Part shown: positions 23,623-34,600 of the stretch, piece after piece
Numbering within the stretch: position 1 is the first letter of the stretch
How the letters are laid out: each line of letters begins with the position of its first letter
Origin: Smittia aterrima
Lineage: Eukaryota > Arthropoda > Insecta > Diptera > Chironomidae
NCBI GenBank assembly: GCA_033063855.1
Contig: CP093829.1
Coordinates: forward strand, 17,825,537 to 17,889,536
Reading direction: 5' to 3'
DNA length: 64,000 nt
Made by a program: the position numbers and the translations under genes
The notes under the pieces: generated by a model
Told to the model about the DNA's origin: nothing
The model's database searches: none
Seen by the model: only the letters and a program-made list of their open reading frames with translations

Positions 23623-25960
23623 CGACACAATTGAGAATGGAGTTGCCTTTCTTTCATTTTATCGATAGTTTTCACAGGAAAGGAATCGACACAAATAAAA
23701 AATTGTTTGTCAGACGTTTTATTGTGCAAATCGAACATGAAATAAATCAAATTACGATCGAGCATTCGATTTCATTGAATCAATTTGGATTTTCCATAAA
23801 AGGAAAAAGACGAAAATAAAATTTCAAAAGAGAAGAAGACTTTCAATTTTCTTAAAGTAAATTCTTTTTAAAAATAAAAATATCTTTTCATCCGCTTAAT
23901 CGAGTGAAATTAATTTTCAGAAAATCTTCCAAATTTAGCTCAAAATAAGCAACTGTGGATTCACGCAATGTTTGCTATGGTAATCATAAATTTTTCAACA
24001 ATCATTTTCTTATTAAGAGTTTTCTTCAGAGTTGTTCGCAAATTACGTTCGTTTGTTTATGGCGCCAGTGCCTATGATAAGATTTAAAGGCTGAGGCACG
24101 AAGGCAAACAAAAAGATTCTTTTCGATTCAGGAGAGTCGCTCACAAATGTGAATTTAATTAAATGTAAACATCAGTCACTCTGGCACGTTTATTAAGTCT
24201 TTTGACAGGATTAAAACGTGCGCTGGCTTTGGCACTGGAAAATCTTGTTATTTCAAGTAACACGACCACAATCCCGCCATTTAAATTCAAGCAATTAATG
24301 TTGTTCATGTTCTTCTCGTTTATTTATTGCGGTTGGGAAATATTCATTCGAAAGAGATTCGTGTGTTTAAGCAATGGCGTTGTGGATTAATTACACTTGT
24401 TGTTAATTACACGAGAAGCGTTGAACTCCACCTGGTTATTAACAACGGAAAACAGCTTCATTACAGAATAATCCGATTCATTAAAATATCTCCCGAATCA
24501 TTTAAAGGCTCAAGGTCTACGAGACGTCTTCAATGACATTCATAACATCGTCCCAAACTTATTTTTAAAGCTTGTTTATCAAGCTCAGACGTTTTGGGCT
24601 TAGGGTCCCTATGAGATTTTCCTTTTTCTTTTTCTTGTCGTGTCACTTCGTTGTCTCTAAAATTTCATAGTCAGAGTGAACGAAAATGGGAGAATTTTCC
24701 CTTAGACGTGCAGAATGTTGCTCAAGAAAAATTTATGTATTGAAATTATTTTGTGCGACACTTTAATGGAAAATGTTTCAAATGGAAACCCAAAGAATTT
24801 ACGAAGAGAATGAAAATTCTGATGACTTTTCAAAGAGAGCTGAAAATATTTTTTTCACTAAACCATTGACAGTGACAGTTTTGCCTGAGACACAATAACG
24901 AGGGTTTCTCTTGATGTGGAAGCTTTTCCATGAATTTATTTTGGGACCAATGACTTTTAAGCCTTCCGCAAGACAAAGAATGTCACCTTTTTTGCTTTCG
25001 CTCCACATTTCATCTCAGTCACGTTAGGACAAACTGAAAGCGAAACTTGTTGGGGTTTTTAAGGAATTAAATTTATTTGCAAAGCGTCGACAGAAGCAGA
25101 AAAGCCTTTAAGATTTAAATTAGTTTAAGAACTTTGCAATTTAAAAGCTTTTAACTGTTTCGTTGTTTGTAATCATTGTCATTAGTTTGTTTGATATTTA
25201 ATGAGTTGCAAACGAGAAATCATTTTTCATAATTAACGTTTCAAAAGCTTAATGTAAGCGGATCTCGACGACAAACAGATTTGTTCAATTAAATGTAACT
25301 CAAACATCGAAGCGAGAATTTACGTGAAATTAAATTTCATGACAACTCTGACTGTAAAGCTTGGATATTGGAAGCGACCGACGACATAAGTTCTCGTATT
25401 TTCTGACGAGTGCATGTTGGTTTATTTAAACAGTCGCTGGGCGAGCAAAATTTCTAATTGAATGAATGAAAAACAAGCAGGAAAATAATTCTGCGAGAAC
25501 ACGCTTTGGCACCAGATGGAAGAGAAAATAGTTTTTCACGCCCTCGTTATTTAAATTTATGCTTTGGTTTCGTTTGAATGCCAATTTCTGCCTGCAATAT
25601 TTCTCCTCGTTCGAGGGATTTTCTACTTCGTCCACACCAATGAATGTGAGAATGGAAAATTCGATTTAGAACGAATGTGAACGTGATGTCGATATTGAAG
25701 AAAAACTTTTGAAGTTTTAAAGTCACGGAGTTTATCAATTTAAGGGAAATTTCTTGGTATTGCTAAACTGCATTAGATAAAAAAAATCGTTTAATATTTC
25801 CTGAGAAATTGAAGATAAATGAAGAACGATAAGATGAACACTTTATCTGACTTCCTTAGACCAATTCGTAATCATTAAGTCTCGCAAAGTCGAAAACAAT
25901 TTTTGGGGCTTTACAAGCTTATCAAATCTTTCCGCTATCTTCTCGCTCGAAAATGATTTA
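23623..25960. other. Intergenic between dpr and paralog A2, no gene seen
   Basis: AT-rich with short ORFs only (under 70 codons). No repeat or RNA gene recognised. Confidence 0.5.
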
Positions 25961-25969
25961 ATTACGTCA

Positions 25970-26040
25970 TCGATAAAAAAGCATTTATCGACAAGAAAAA
26001 GTATAAAACGTGCCTTCGACCGCAGCACAAGACTTCAGTT
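25970..26040 (+). promoter_or_regulatory. GATA + TATA + initiator promoter of paralog A2
   Basis: A divergent pair of GATA words (CGATAA near 25972 and TTATCG near 25985) precedes TATAAAA at 26002-26008. TTCAGTT lies about 33 bp after the TATA start. ATG at 26111. Confidence 0.55.
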
Positions 26041-26110
26041 GAAAATCGAAAGACTTCGGATTAACTTCAGACCAACTCTAAATTAAACGAAAGAAGAAAA
26101 AGTTATCGCG

Positions 26111-26994
26111 ATGAAACTTTTCATTATTGCAACGCTAGCTCTCGTAGCTTTAAGCTCGGTAAGTTGAAGTGGAATCGAAATAATTGAAATTTAATTTATT
26201 TCTTATCTTCACAGGCTGAATTTCAAGAGCCCGAGAGAAATATTATCTCGCCAGACTTCTTATTCACCTCTGCTTGGAGTCATCACTCTAAGCTCGAACA
26301 ATTACAAGGAGAGATCAACTCTGTGATTCAAGAAACAATTACTGCCGTGTCTGATGTTTTAAGACAAAGCACAGATGCGACATTGACGCAATACGAGACT
26401 CTCTATGATGATATGGAAGATCTTTATGCACCAACACTTGTAATTTTCCAGACATTAGCTGCTGGCAGTTGCAGAGACACTGCTGAGACAGCTTTGAATT
26501 TTACGACGTTTATGTCAGGATTCGAGGCCTCTAACTGTGCTAAAGCATACAGCAATCGCGTTAAAGTTGAAATTGATAATACCAACGCTGAATTGGTCGG
26601 CATTGATGGTGTTTACAGCCAGGTTCAATCAATTGTCGTGAAAGCATTCGTTGGACAAAATGCCTTCGTGACTCCAGAAGACATTCAAGACAAATTTATG
26701 GAGATCTACAAACTTGTGTCGGAAAGATGGGCAGACTCAGAGTCAGGAATCGCCGGACTAAAACTCAACCTCGCACTTGCCATTTCCGCACTGAACGCAG
26801 AGCTCGGTGTTTGCCACGAAGTCGTCATGAGCGGTCTCGAAACTTCGCATGTTAGTTTCAAAAGAATGGTCGACGTTTGTAGTGACTTCAATAGCTCAAA
26901 GATGAAAGCTGATTCAATGCCTGTCTATGAACAAATGTTGCAGGAATTCGTTGCAGAACTCTCCAAGATCAAATATTACGAATGGAGCGATTAA
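26111..26994 (+). CDS. Secreted four-cysteine family protein, paralog A2
   Basis: Exon 1, 26111-26158, encodes the signal-peptide start MKLFIIATLALVALSS. Exon 2, 26215-26994, follows after a 56 bp intron at exactly the same codon and phase as in A1. Total 275 residues. Cysteines: GSCRDT...MSGFEASNC and LGVCHE...VDVCSDF; core IVVKAFVGQNAF; C-terminus YEWSD. It is closest to A1 by shared ends (start FQEPE/LQEPE, tail YEWS) and gene structure. Predicted secreted and helical; function unknown. AATAAA repeats begin about 27 bp after the stop. B2 follows 0.8 kb downstream on the same strand. Confidence 0.8.
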
Positions 26995-27357
26995 ACTGAA
27001 TTCGTTTAATGACAATCACAAAATAAAATAAAATCAATTTTTCTCATGAAATTTCTGTTTTTTCCTTTCAACTCGTACGAACTGGAATTCTCTAATAAAC
27101 TTTGATGATTGCAGAAAAATTCAATTTTTCAGATATTATTCGATAAACGAAGATAAATGAACTTTGCTTGCAGTTTTATTGTCCACATCCAAAAGTCCTC
27201 AATTCTGTTTCCTTGAAAATGAATTTGTTGTGAAATATTTTTAGATTAAGGTCAAACCTATCTTCATAATATTTATCATATTGAAGTAATAACATCTTAT
27301 CTGAATAAATCATTTCCTGGAAGAACTTAAATTGAAGCTTACGCTAGAAAGAATGAC

Positions 27358-27493
27358 CTTTGATTTCATTGGAAAGATTAATCAATCGATTGACTTTTCC
27401 AGTAAACCAACCTTTGCATTTTTATTTCAATTTCTTTAATTCTTTGATTTCAGTGGAAAGATTATTCGATTGTTTGACTTTTCCGGTAAACCA
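27358..27493 (+). repeat. Two direct repeats of ~52 bp, period ~84 bp
   Basis: Units at about 27358-27409 and 27442-27493 both run CTTTGATTTCA-(T/G)-TGGAAAGATTA ... TTGACTTTTCC-(A/G)-GTAAACCA, with about 80-90% identity by eye, and are separated by 32 bp. They lie between paralogs A2 and B2, upstream of the B2 promoter. They could be duplicated regulatory DNA or a decayed tandem repeat. Confidence 0.6.
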
Positions 27494-27700
27494 CCGGATT
27501 TTGTTTTTCGATTTCTTCATAAAAATGACGAATATTTTAATCTTTATTGACCGGTAACAATAAAACTCGAAAATCATCAACGGACTGACACTTCTTTAAT
27601 AAAACCACCTGAAGATAAACCAATCTTATCATTTTCATTGAAATTATACTAAAGCTTAGTGCGAAAAACAATGACGTCTTAGTATTTCGACTTGAAGACT

Positions 27701-27746
27701 TTATCAAATCATATAAAATGAGCGAGTTGTCGAAGTAGAATTCAGT
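27701..27746 (+). promoter_or_regulatory. GATA + TATA + initiator promoter of paralog B2
   Basis: TTATCA (27701-27706), then TATAAAA (27712-27718), then TTCAGTT about 30 bp on (near 27742). ATG at 27815. Confidence 0.6.
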
Positions 27747-27814
27747 TCAATCGATTCAATCGACAAGAGAAGTTCAGCAAGAATCTTAAAGTTTCAAACA
27801 AATCAATCAGCAAA

Positions 27815-28594
27815 ATGAAATTATTCGTTGGAGTTTTACTCTCAGTTTTCGTTGTGATCCACGGAGCAGCAATCGACTCAAGCGAAAACTCGCAAATCAC
27901 TCCTTTCGTTGTCAAACCAACAGCTCTCTTCCAAAGCGCATGGACATATCAGGCTTTGCTGCAAGAACTTCAAGGAACCATCGACACAGAGCTCACCGCA
28001 ATTCGCACATCTGTCTCAGTTGCTTTGAAATCATCAACCAGCGCTACTCTTAAGCAAATTGAAACAAACGCTAACAGCATCTTGGCTTTGGACGAACCTG
28101 TTCGTGAAACAGTTTTCAACTTGAAAGATACTACTTGCGTTATTAACTTAAGAGTTCTGTTGAATGGAATTACGGAATTCTCTGGCTTCAACTCAGCCAA
28201 CTGTGTCACATCTTACGACAAGAGCGTTCAAGGAGCTTTAAATACAGCTTACGCTCTTCTTCAAAAGTACGAGGGATCCTTCGGAGATGTTCAGCAAATT
28301 GTTGTGAAGTCATTCGTTGGTAGAAATGCTTTCTTGGAAGCTGAAGCAATTGAAGCTGCATTCAAGGCAGCTTATGAAACTCGCCAAGAAGAATGGGAAG
28401 CCATTCGTCCTGACATTGAGAGCTTCTTGTCAACTCTTCAAGGAAACCTTTCTGGCTTAAACACAGTCTTGGGCAGCTGCTTTAAAACTATTCAAGATAG
28501 TGTTGCCATTGGCTACGCAACATTGGCTGGAGAAGTCGTCACTTGTGAAGTATTCGATAACACAGCTGATCCATTTGCACAATACAGAAATTAA
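27815..28594 (+). CDS. Secreted four-cysteine family protein, paralog B2
   Basis: Intronless, 259 residues. The signal peptide is MKLFVGVLLSVFVVIHG and the mature start is near AAIDSSE. Cysteines: TTCVIN...FSGFNSANC and LGSCFK...VVTCEVF; core IVVKSFVGRNAFLEAEAIE; tail NTADPFAQYRN. Strongly similar to B1 throughout (for example INLRVLLNG, EPVRE, IRPD), so a duplicate of it. Function unknown; predicted secreted. It has its own TATA promoter and an AATAAA about 40 bp after the stop. Confidence 0.85.
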   Translation: MKLFVGVLLSVFVVIHGAAIDSSENSQITPFVVKPTALFQSAWTYQALLQELQGTIDTELTAIRTSVSVALKSSTSATLKQIETNANSILALDEPVRETVFNLKDTTCVINLRVLLNGITEFSGFNSANCVTSYDKSVQGALNTAYALLQKYEGSFGDVQQIVVKSFVGRNAFLEAEAIEAAFKAAYETRQEEWEAIRPDIESFLSTLQGNLSGLNTVLGSCFKTIQDSVAIGYATLAGEVVTCEVFDNTADPFAQYRN

Positions 28595-28639
28595 GACAGT
28601 AATTAACTTGTTCTTCTGAATTGAACGTTAACAAATAAA

Positions 28640-31600
28640 GAAAATATTCGATTTTACGTAAGAAATCTTTGAATTCTCTTATCATTTGCCAGAAACGTTT
28701 TTATCGAAAGTGCGAAGATACAAGGAAGCCATGAGCAGCTGGAGCGAACTTGCTTGTCGAATGTGTTTGGTTTTTTTTTGCTGTTAGCTGTCGGGTAAGT
28801 AAAACACAACGTTAAAAGCTCATTCTTATCGCTTGGAAACAGAAACGTTGCTCTCACTCGTACGAGCTTGAGTAGACGTCTCGTCTTTTGTGCAAACATC
28901 GACTGGAGGCAAAAACCTCTTTGTTCTGTTGGCTAATCTTTATAAATTCTTCTTGGGTCTGCAAAAGCATTTTCTGGTGAAATTAAGTGAGAAGGTAAAC
29001 AAATCATTAGTTTGCATTACGAAGGGACTTTACCTTCATATTCTTCGACACCTTTTGATAGAGAGAGAAAACGAAGTTCTTATCATCTTTCGAAAATAAT
29101 TCAAGTGGCTTCAATTAATTTCCCTCTGTGACTTCAACGTAAAACCTTTTTGATTGATTGAGTGATTTAATATCTTCGATTGAGTATTTAAGCTTCTAAA
29201 TCCTAATTGGCGTTCAAATATGAGTCAGGCTTCGTGATTCCGATAAGAAGTTCAGAAAACTCTTTAAGTGTTTAGACATCAACTCAATTCAAATGTCAGC
29301 CGATTTTCCTTCCGAATCAGAATTCCGAATTATTTCGTTTCCCTTTGTATGTTTTGACAGCTTAATTACCAAAGAACCGCTGAGCTTTCACTTTCGACAG
29401 GAACACGTTCTTTCCATTTGAAGCAAAATTAACTCAATTGCCTTTCAGATTTTCGACACCCCGGAAATTTGTCGGGTCACTTTTAGAAATTGCGAGGCAC
29501 TTAATGTTATTGAAACTCGGAACACGATCAGAGAGAATGTTTCAATCATGTAAAAAAAATTGAAATGAGAGAGTCTCGCTGCAGGTGTTAAATTTCATAC
29601 TCCCTCGCAGCGAGCTCTGACATCTTCATTCGTTAAATATGATCGACGGCACCTCTGATGGAAAACTCGATATTATTTGTCGTCTCACAGCAAGACAATA
29701 ACAAGGGTTTTCTGACACGAGATCTTGCTTTACTTCTTCTGTGTTCATGATAAAGCTCTTACAGTTACGCAGAAGGCAAACTGACCTTTCGAATCCAATG
29801 AGCAATAAATTAAATCGCTTTTCTCTCGTTTGCTGTTTATTTCTTTTGGAATTTTTCTCTGTTCCTTCTTTGTGTGACTAAATTGCTTTAATCTCTCGGG
29901 TAGCGCGTCCTTGTGTCAATAAGGAAGCAAAAGAAGAATTTAACGCTTCGACTCGTCGTGACTGAAAATTACGTCAATATACGATTTCATGGGCAATTTA
30001 TTTGACAGTGTCACTTTGATTTATTTCAATGTTGCAGAAAAAATAAATGTCGACATTCGACGAGGGACGTCTTGGGATATTTCGTTTCATAAAAAATGGA
30101 GCGGAAAGTGAGACATGTGCTTTCATAGACCTTTCCTTCGTTAAATTAAGTGTTTACATTCAAAGCTTCTGCTCCGAGAGATGAAGAAGAATTTGCGAAG
30201 AGTTGAAGGCGCTTATTCTCTTTTTGATGTGGCCGGAGGAATTCGTGATTAAGTTTTACTGGAAAGCTTTTGAGAGGCTTCAAATAAAAAATATTTTCGT
30301 ATTTAATTACGTGAAAACGTTCAACGAAACATTTTAATTAGTTTCGAAGCTCAATTTCTAAAAAAGATGAATTTTCCATTTCTGCTCCCAAGTTATTGAT
30401 ACACAAACTGTGAGCATGTTGAACATTTGAGTTTTCAGTTTTGAAAATAGTTTTTTATTACCTGAGATTCAAATTCAAAAACTTTTGGTAACTCAATTTT
30501 CGAGGCAAACCTTTTGATTAAACTACATCAAATCCTGAATTGAGCGAATTTAATAACATTAAAAAGTTTTCAGACTCATTTGCTTTAATTTTAATTAAAT
30601 GCTCAAAAGTTTGACTTCACTCGAATCGAATATCTCTCCTAATTGTTGTAAAAACAGCTCAACTAACAACACTGGGCATCTGTCGGTGCATTAACATGAG
30701 AGGAAAGCCAGAGAATGTTTATGAACAGAACGAGCATGACCTTCCATTACACGGACATTGTGCAACGATAAAATCGTAACAAGATTATCCTCTTGAGACC
30801 ACCAAATCTCCATAATTACAAACAATTCGCTTTAGATTGTCTCCAGCGCTCGCCAGCCCAACAATCTCATTTGCATAAATTTCTACTCAGAAGTCGCTTC
30901 TCTCGCAACAGCTGTAATATTTTATTGAAAAAGCTTGGCCATTCCCGCGAAGGATAATCGACTATCAAACATAAAATTCCATTACAACGTTACGAGCAGT
31001 TCATTAACAAGGTTTTCCTTCGTTCGACTGCGTTTTGATTATTCGAAAAGCTAATGGCAGGGAAATATTCCGAGAGCAATTCAGCAGCAGAATCAGCGAT
31101 AAAGTTGCGCCCCTGAAATTGATTTTTTCTTTTTGCTTTTGTCTACAATAAATTACTCGAACATTTTCGACTTGACAGATCGCGCTTCTTCTCTCGTTCT
31201 TATTCTTCCCTCGACACACGCAACGCTTCCACATTTTATTTCGCGATAAAAAGTCGTGTGTATTGTGTAAATATCTCGGGGACATCTGCGAAATTATTTC
31301 CATTTCCGAATCAGATGTGAATCTCTTTCGCTTTGACAAAAGCAGCTCGCAAGCTCCTTCAGGGATCTCTTCGATGCCTTGATCTTAATTGAAAAGAGAT
31401 TTCAGGATGTTGATTAAGATTTCGATTTTTCTCAACTCATTGTTTGCTTGACGATTATTTCCGTTCACGCGAAAAAGATAAAGCTATGTCGAACGACGTT
31501 TCTAGGTTTCGAGAGCAGCCATAAAGTTGATCAGGAATTATTTCTCTCATCTGCGTTACTTTCCTCGTGCAAGATAATTTCTTTCCTGCCATTTCCTTTC

Positions 31601-34600
31601 GACAATAAAACTAATAAATAAGTCATTGTTAGAGGTTGAAAGCGAAGTTTCTTTACTCTGGCCCCGAAAAATAAACGCCAATAATACTTTATGTTTTACG
31701 ATGTCCATAAAAGTCACCATCGTGCTGGACCTCTCCGACTCGGCCTCACCGAGATAATGAGACTTTATGACACTTTCCGAAAAGAAAACATGCCACCTTC
31801 CACTGAAATGTCTTCCGCTCTGAACGTATCAAGCGTCAGTAGTCGCTTAAAGTGAAATTATTGTTCGACGATAAACGTAAAAGCTCTTGACGGCCACTGT
31901 CGCATATTTCTTGCTTGTTTTATTGCATTCCGAGGAACTGATAAATCGGCACTGATAGCGATGTCCTCTCTCTTGTCCTTACCTTCGCGAAAAATCGATT
32001 CAATTTTCGTCCAATTCGTTGCGATTTCTGAGAGCAATAATAACAAAAAAAAACTGTTGATAAGTCGAACGCAAAAATTTAATCTAATCTTAAGTCTGTG
32101 GATTTCCAACTAATTCATCGAGTGCAAAGTGTTTTAGTGATTAATTAATCCAAATTCCGTTTGCGTAAATTTTATTCGATAAGCTTCGATATCTGATTAA
32201 TTTCCCTTTTGAAGTTGATCAATGATTCGGAAATTTTGTTAATGCTTCGATAATTAAAACGATAAAATCAGAAACTTTCTCCCGAAGCTCAACAAAAGCT
32301 TTCATTTGCGCAGATATTTCTGTAATGCGATTGTAAAATATAGAACTCCATCATTTTTGTGCCGAACGCTTTTAAATTAAATCAATTTTCCTGTTTGCTG
32401 TTTTGCTATTTTCGGTAAAAGTAAAACAGCAGAACCACTGAAACCTCCAACAGTGTTTGCGTCGGCAAAACGTGCAAAAACTAGCGCAGCGTGAAATTGT
32501 GTAAAGCGAGGAAATAAAATCTTTAATCAGCAAGTGGCTTTAGTCAGGAAACGGTAAATTTTGCAATTTCTCAGCGAACTCAAATTTTCTCGTCTGGAAG
32601 AAATATTGAGAACGGAAATGGGGAGAAGGCGACGAATAAGCTGAGAACGTTTCTGCTTAAATTCCATGTAATCAATTCAGTTCTGTAACGACATAAATAA
32701 ATTAAATTGTGTAGCATTGCGGATGAAAAAAAGGAATTCTCCTCAATAGAAATCGTGTAATTTATTTCTTTCTCTCTGACTTTATTTTCTCCATCGAGAT
32801 CGCAGGTATTGTGTGTTGAAATCCCTTCTCCCATCCGACGACTTTATTTAGATGTTTAAATTATTGTCCCGAACGTTGTCGCCGTGTAAATCTTATTATA
32901 GCGGTTCAGTGTTTTCATTGTCCGCTTTCGGATTTATTTCGGAATTTGTTGATCGCAAAGTGGGGAGACGAGGAGCTTAGGAATATTTTTCAATATTTGT
33001 AATAATATTATGGGATTTTGCATGCTTTCACTTCACTTGATTGCCTCGTATAACGATTACGGTTGCTTCTCAACGAAAAGTATTCGCTTTTAAATCTGTT
33101 CTTGTTCATTTTCCGCATATCCACGAAATGAAAAATGATCTGACGAGGAGAAAGGCCCTCTTTTTTTACTAAGCCCCGCATCGGAAATAGGAAATGTTTT
33201 CCGGAAGAGATGAATTAGAGGGAGAAGATGTTTTGGAACCTGAATTGAATTAATCATTTACAAGAGCGAATAAATTCAGTCGAATGATGGCAATCAAACG
33301 ATTCAGAGCAATGAATAAATAAAATTCGATTTCAAAGCCTGAAGATGACCAACATTTGATGAAATAAACTTAAATTCATTTAATTAACAGCTCTCATTCT
33401 GTGGAAACAAAAAATGAATTATTCATTGAATTGCCATTGCCAAGCCGACCAATATGTGGATCATAGTTTATCAAAACCTATGCATCTCCACCCACGCAAA
33501 AGCACAGTGAAGACAGGGGAGTGACAAAGCTTTCAATCAATCCCAAATCAATTTCCTCAAATCCTCCAATTCAAACCCTGAACATATCACAGCACACAAT
33601 GGACAGATAGTTTCCCGTAGAACACAATATTTCTGCTGATTATTTATTGCAGCATTTTTTCCACAACAATTGTCGGAAGCTTTCGTATCGTCCATCCATT
33701 GAAACTTGATGACAAAGCAATCTTTCTGCTTAACAATATTTACACAACATTCATTCTGAGAGAATCCTCTCGTTCAGATTTTTCTTTTCGAAAAGTCATC
33801 AAATTACTTCTTCGAAGCTTCGGAATTGCTTCATTAAAAAAGGGAAATGTGAGAGCTTTGTAAAGTTTAGGATTTTATTGCCGTACTTAGATTGATAATA
33901 ATTAATGGTTCACCGAGGAATTAATTTAAGCTTTTCAATGTTACACATTTTCCAAGCATAAAACAAACTTGATGGATAATTAAATTTGATTTAAATGTGA
34001 GTAAACCCTCAACTGCTTCAACATAATCTGCTGCTTTAACTAATCGTTATCTTGTTGCTTTCAGAGACCGTAAAACGTCATACATCGTCACACCAGACTT
34101 GTCAACTCGTCTCGTCTTAATTCATATGACGAAAGGGATGATCAGCTTGAAGCTAAATTGTTCTTCCCTTCGTAGACTCATTGTCGTTTCGTCTTTCATG
34201 GAATTGTCATTAAGGCACGGGATATTGTTTCCTGGAGAGATTAATCGTTATAGCAAGTGTTCGTGCCGTTATGAAGCGAACATCAAAAGCCATAAGCTTC
34301 TTCTTCTCACCATTAATATTTTTCTTTGTGTGGCGAAAGCGTTTCCGTTTTTCTTTTTTCGATTCGAGAAATCGACCAAGAATGCGAAATGAATGAGGCA
34401 AAAGTCTTCTTAATCAAACAATAATTGGATAAAAATGTTGGGAGTGAGCTTGGCGCCAGCGTTGATAAAGCCGGCATATTATAGCTAAATAACGTGCAGA
34501 CATTTCTTCGTAATTTACTTCCTTTCGTATCGCTTGGGCTTTCCCGAAACTGCGTGTAAATGTAGAAAGAAAAACTCATTTCATGTTGAAAGATTAGGAG

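Larger units (their letters stand above)
26995..27814. other. Intergenic between paralogs A2 and B2
   Basis: 0.8 kb holding the A2 poly(A) signals (from about 27022), the direct repeats, several GATA-type words (for example CTTATC near 27627) and the B2 promoter. The short in-frame ORF across the repeats (27360-27557) is a by-product of the repeat and not a convincing gene. Confidence 0.6.

Noticed and set aside
27360..27557. 65-codon ORF with a repeated ERL...LTFPVN motif
   Set aside because: The protein repeat only reflects the DNA direct repeat. The ORF lacks a signal peptide and sits in a promoter region.
31004..31339. 111-codon minus-strand ORF in the 9 kb gap
   Set aside because: Composition of random AT-rich DNA, no family resemblance, no flanking splice signals giving a longer protein.
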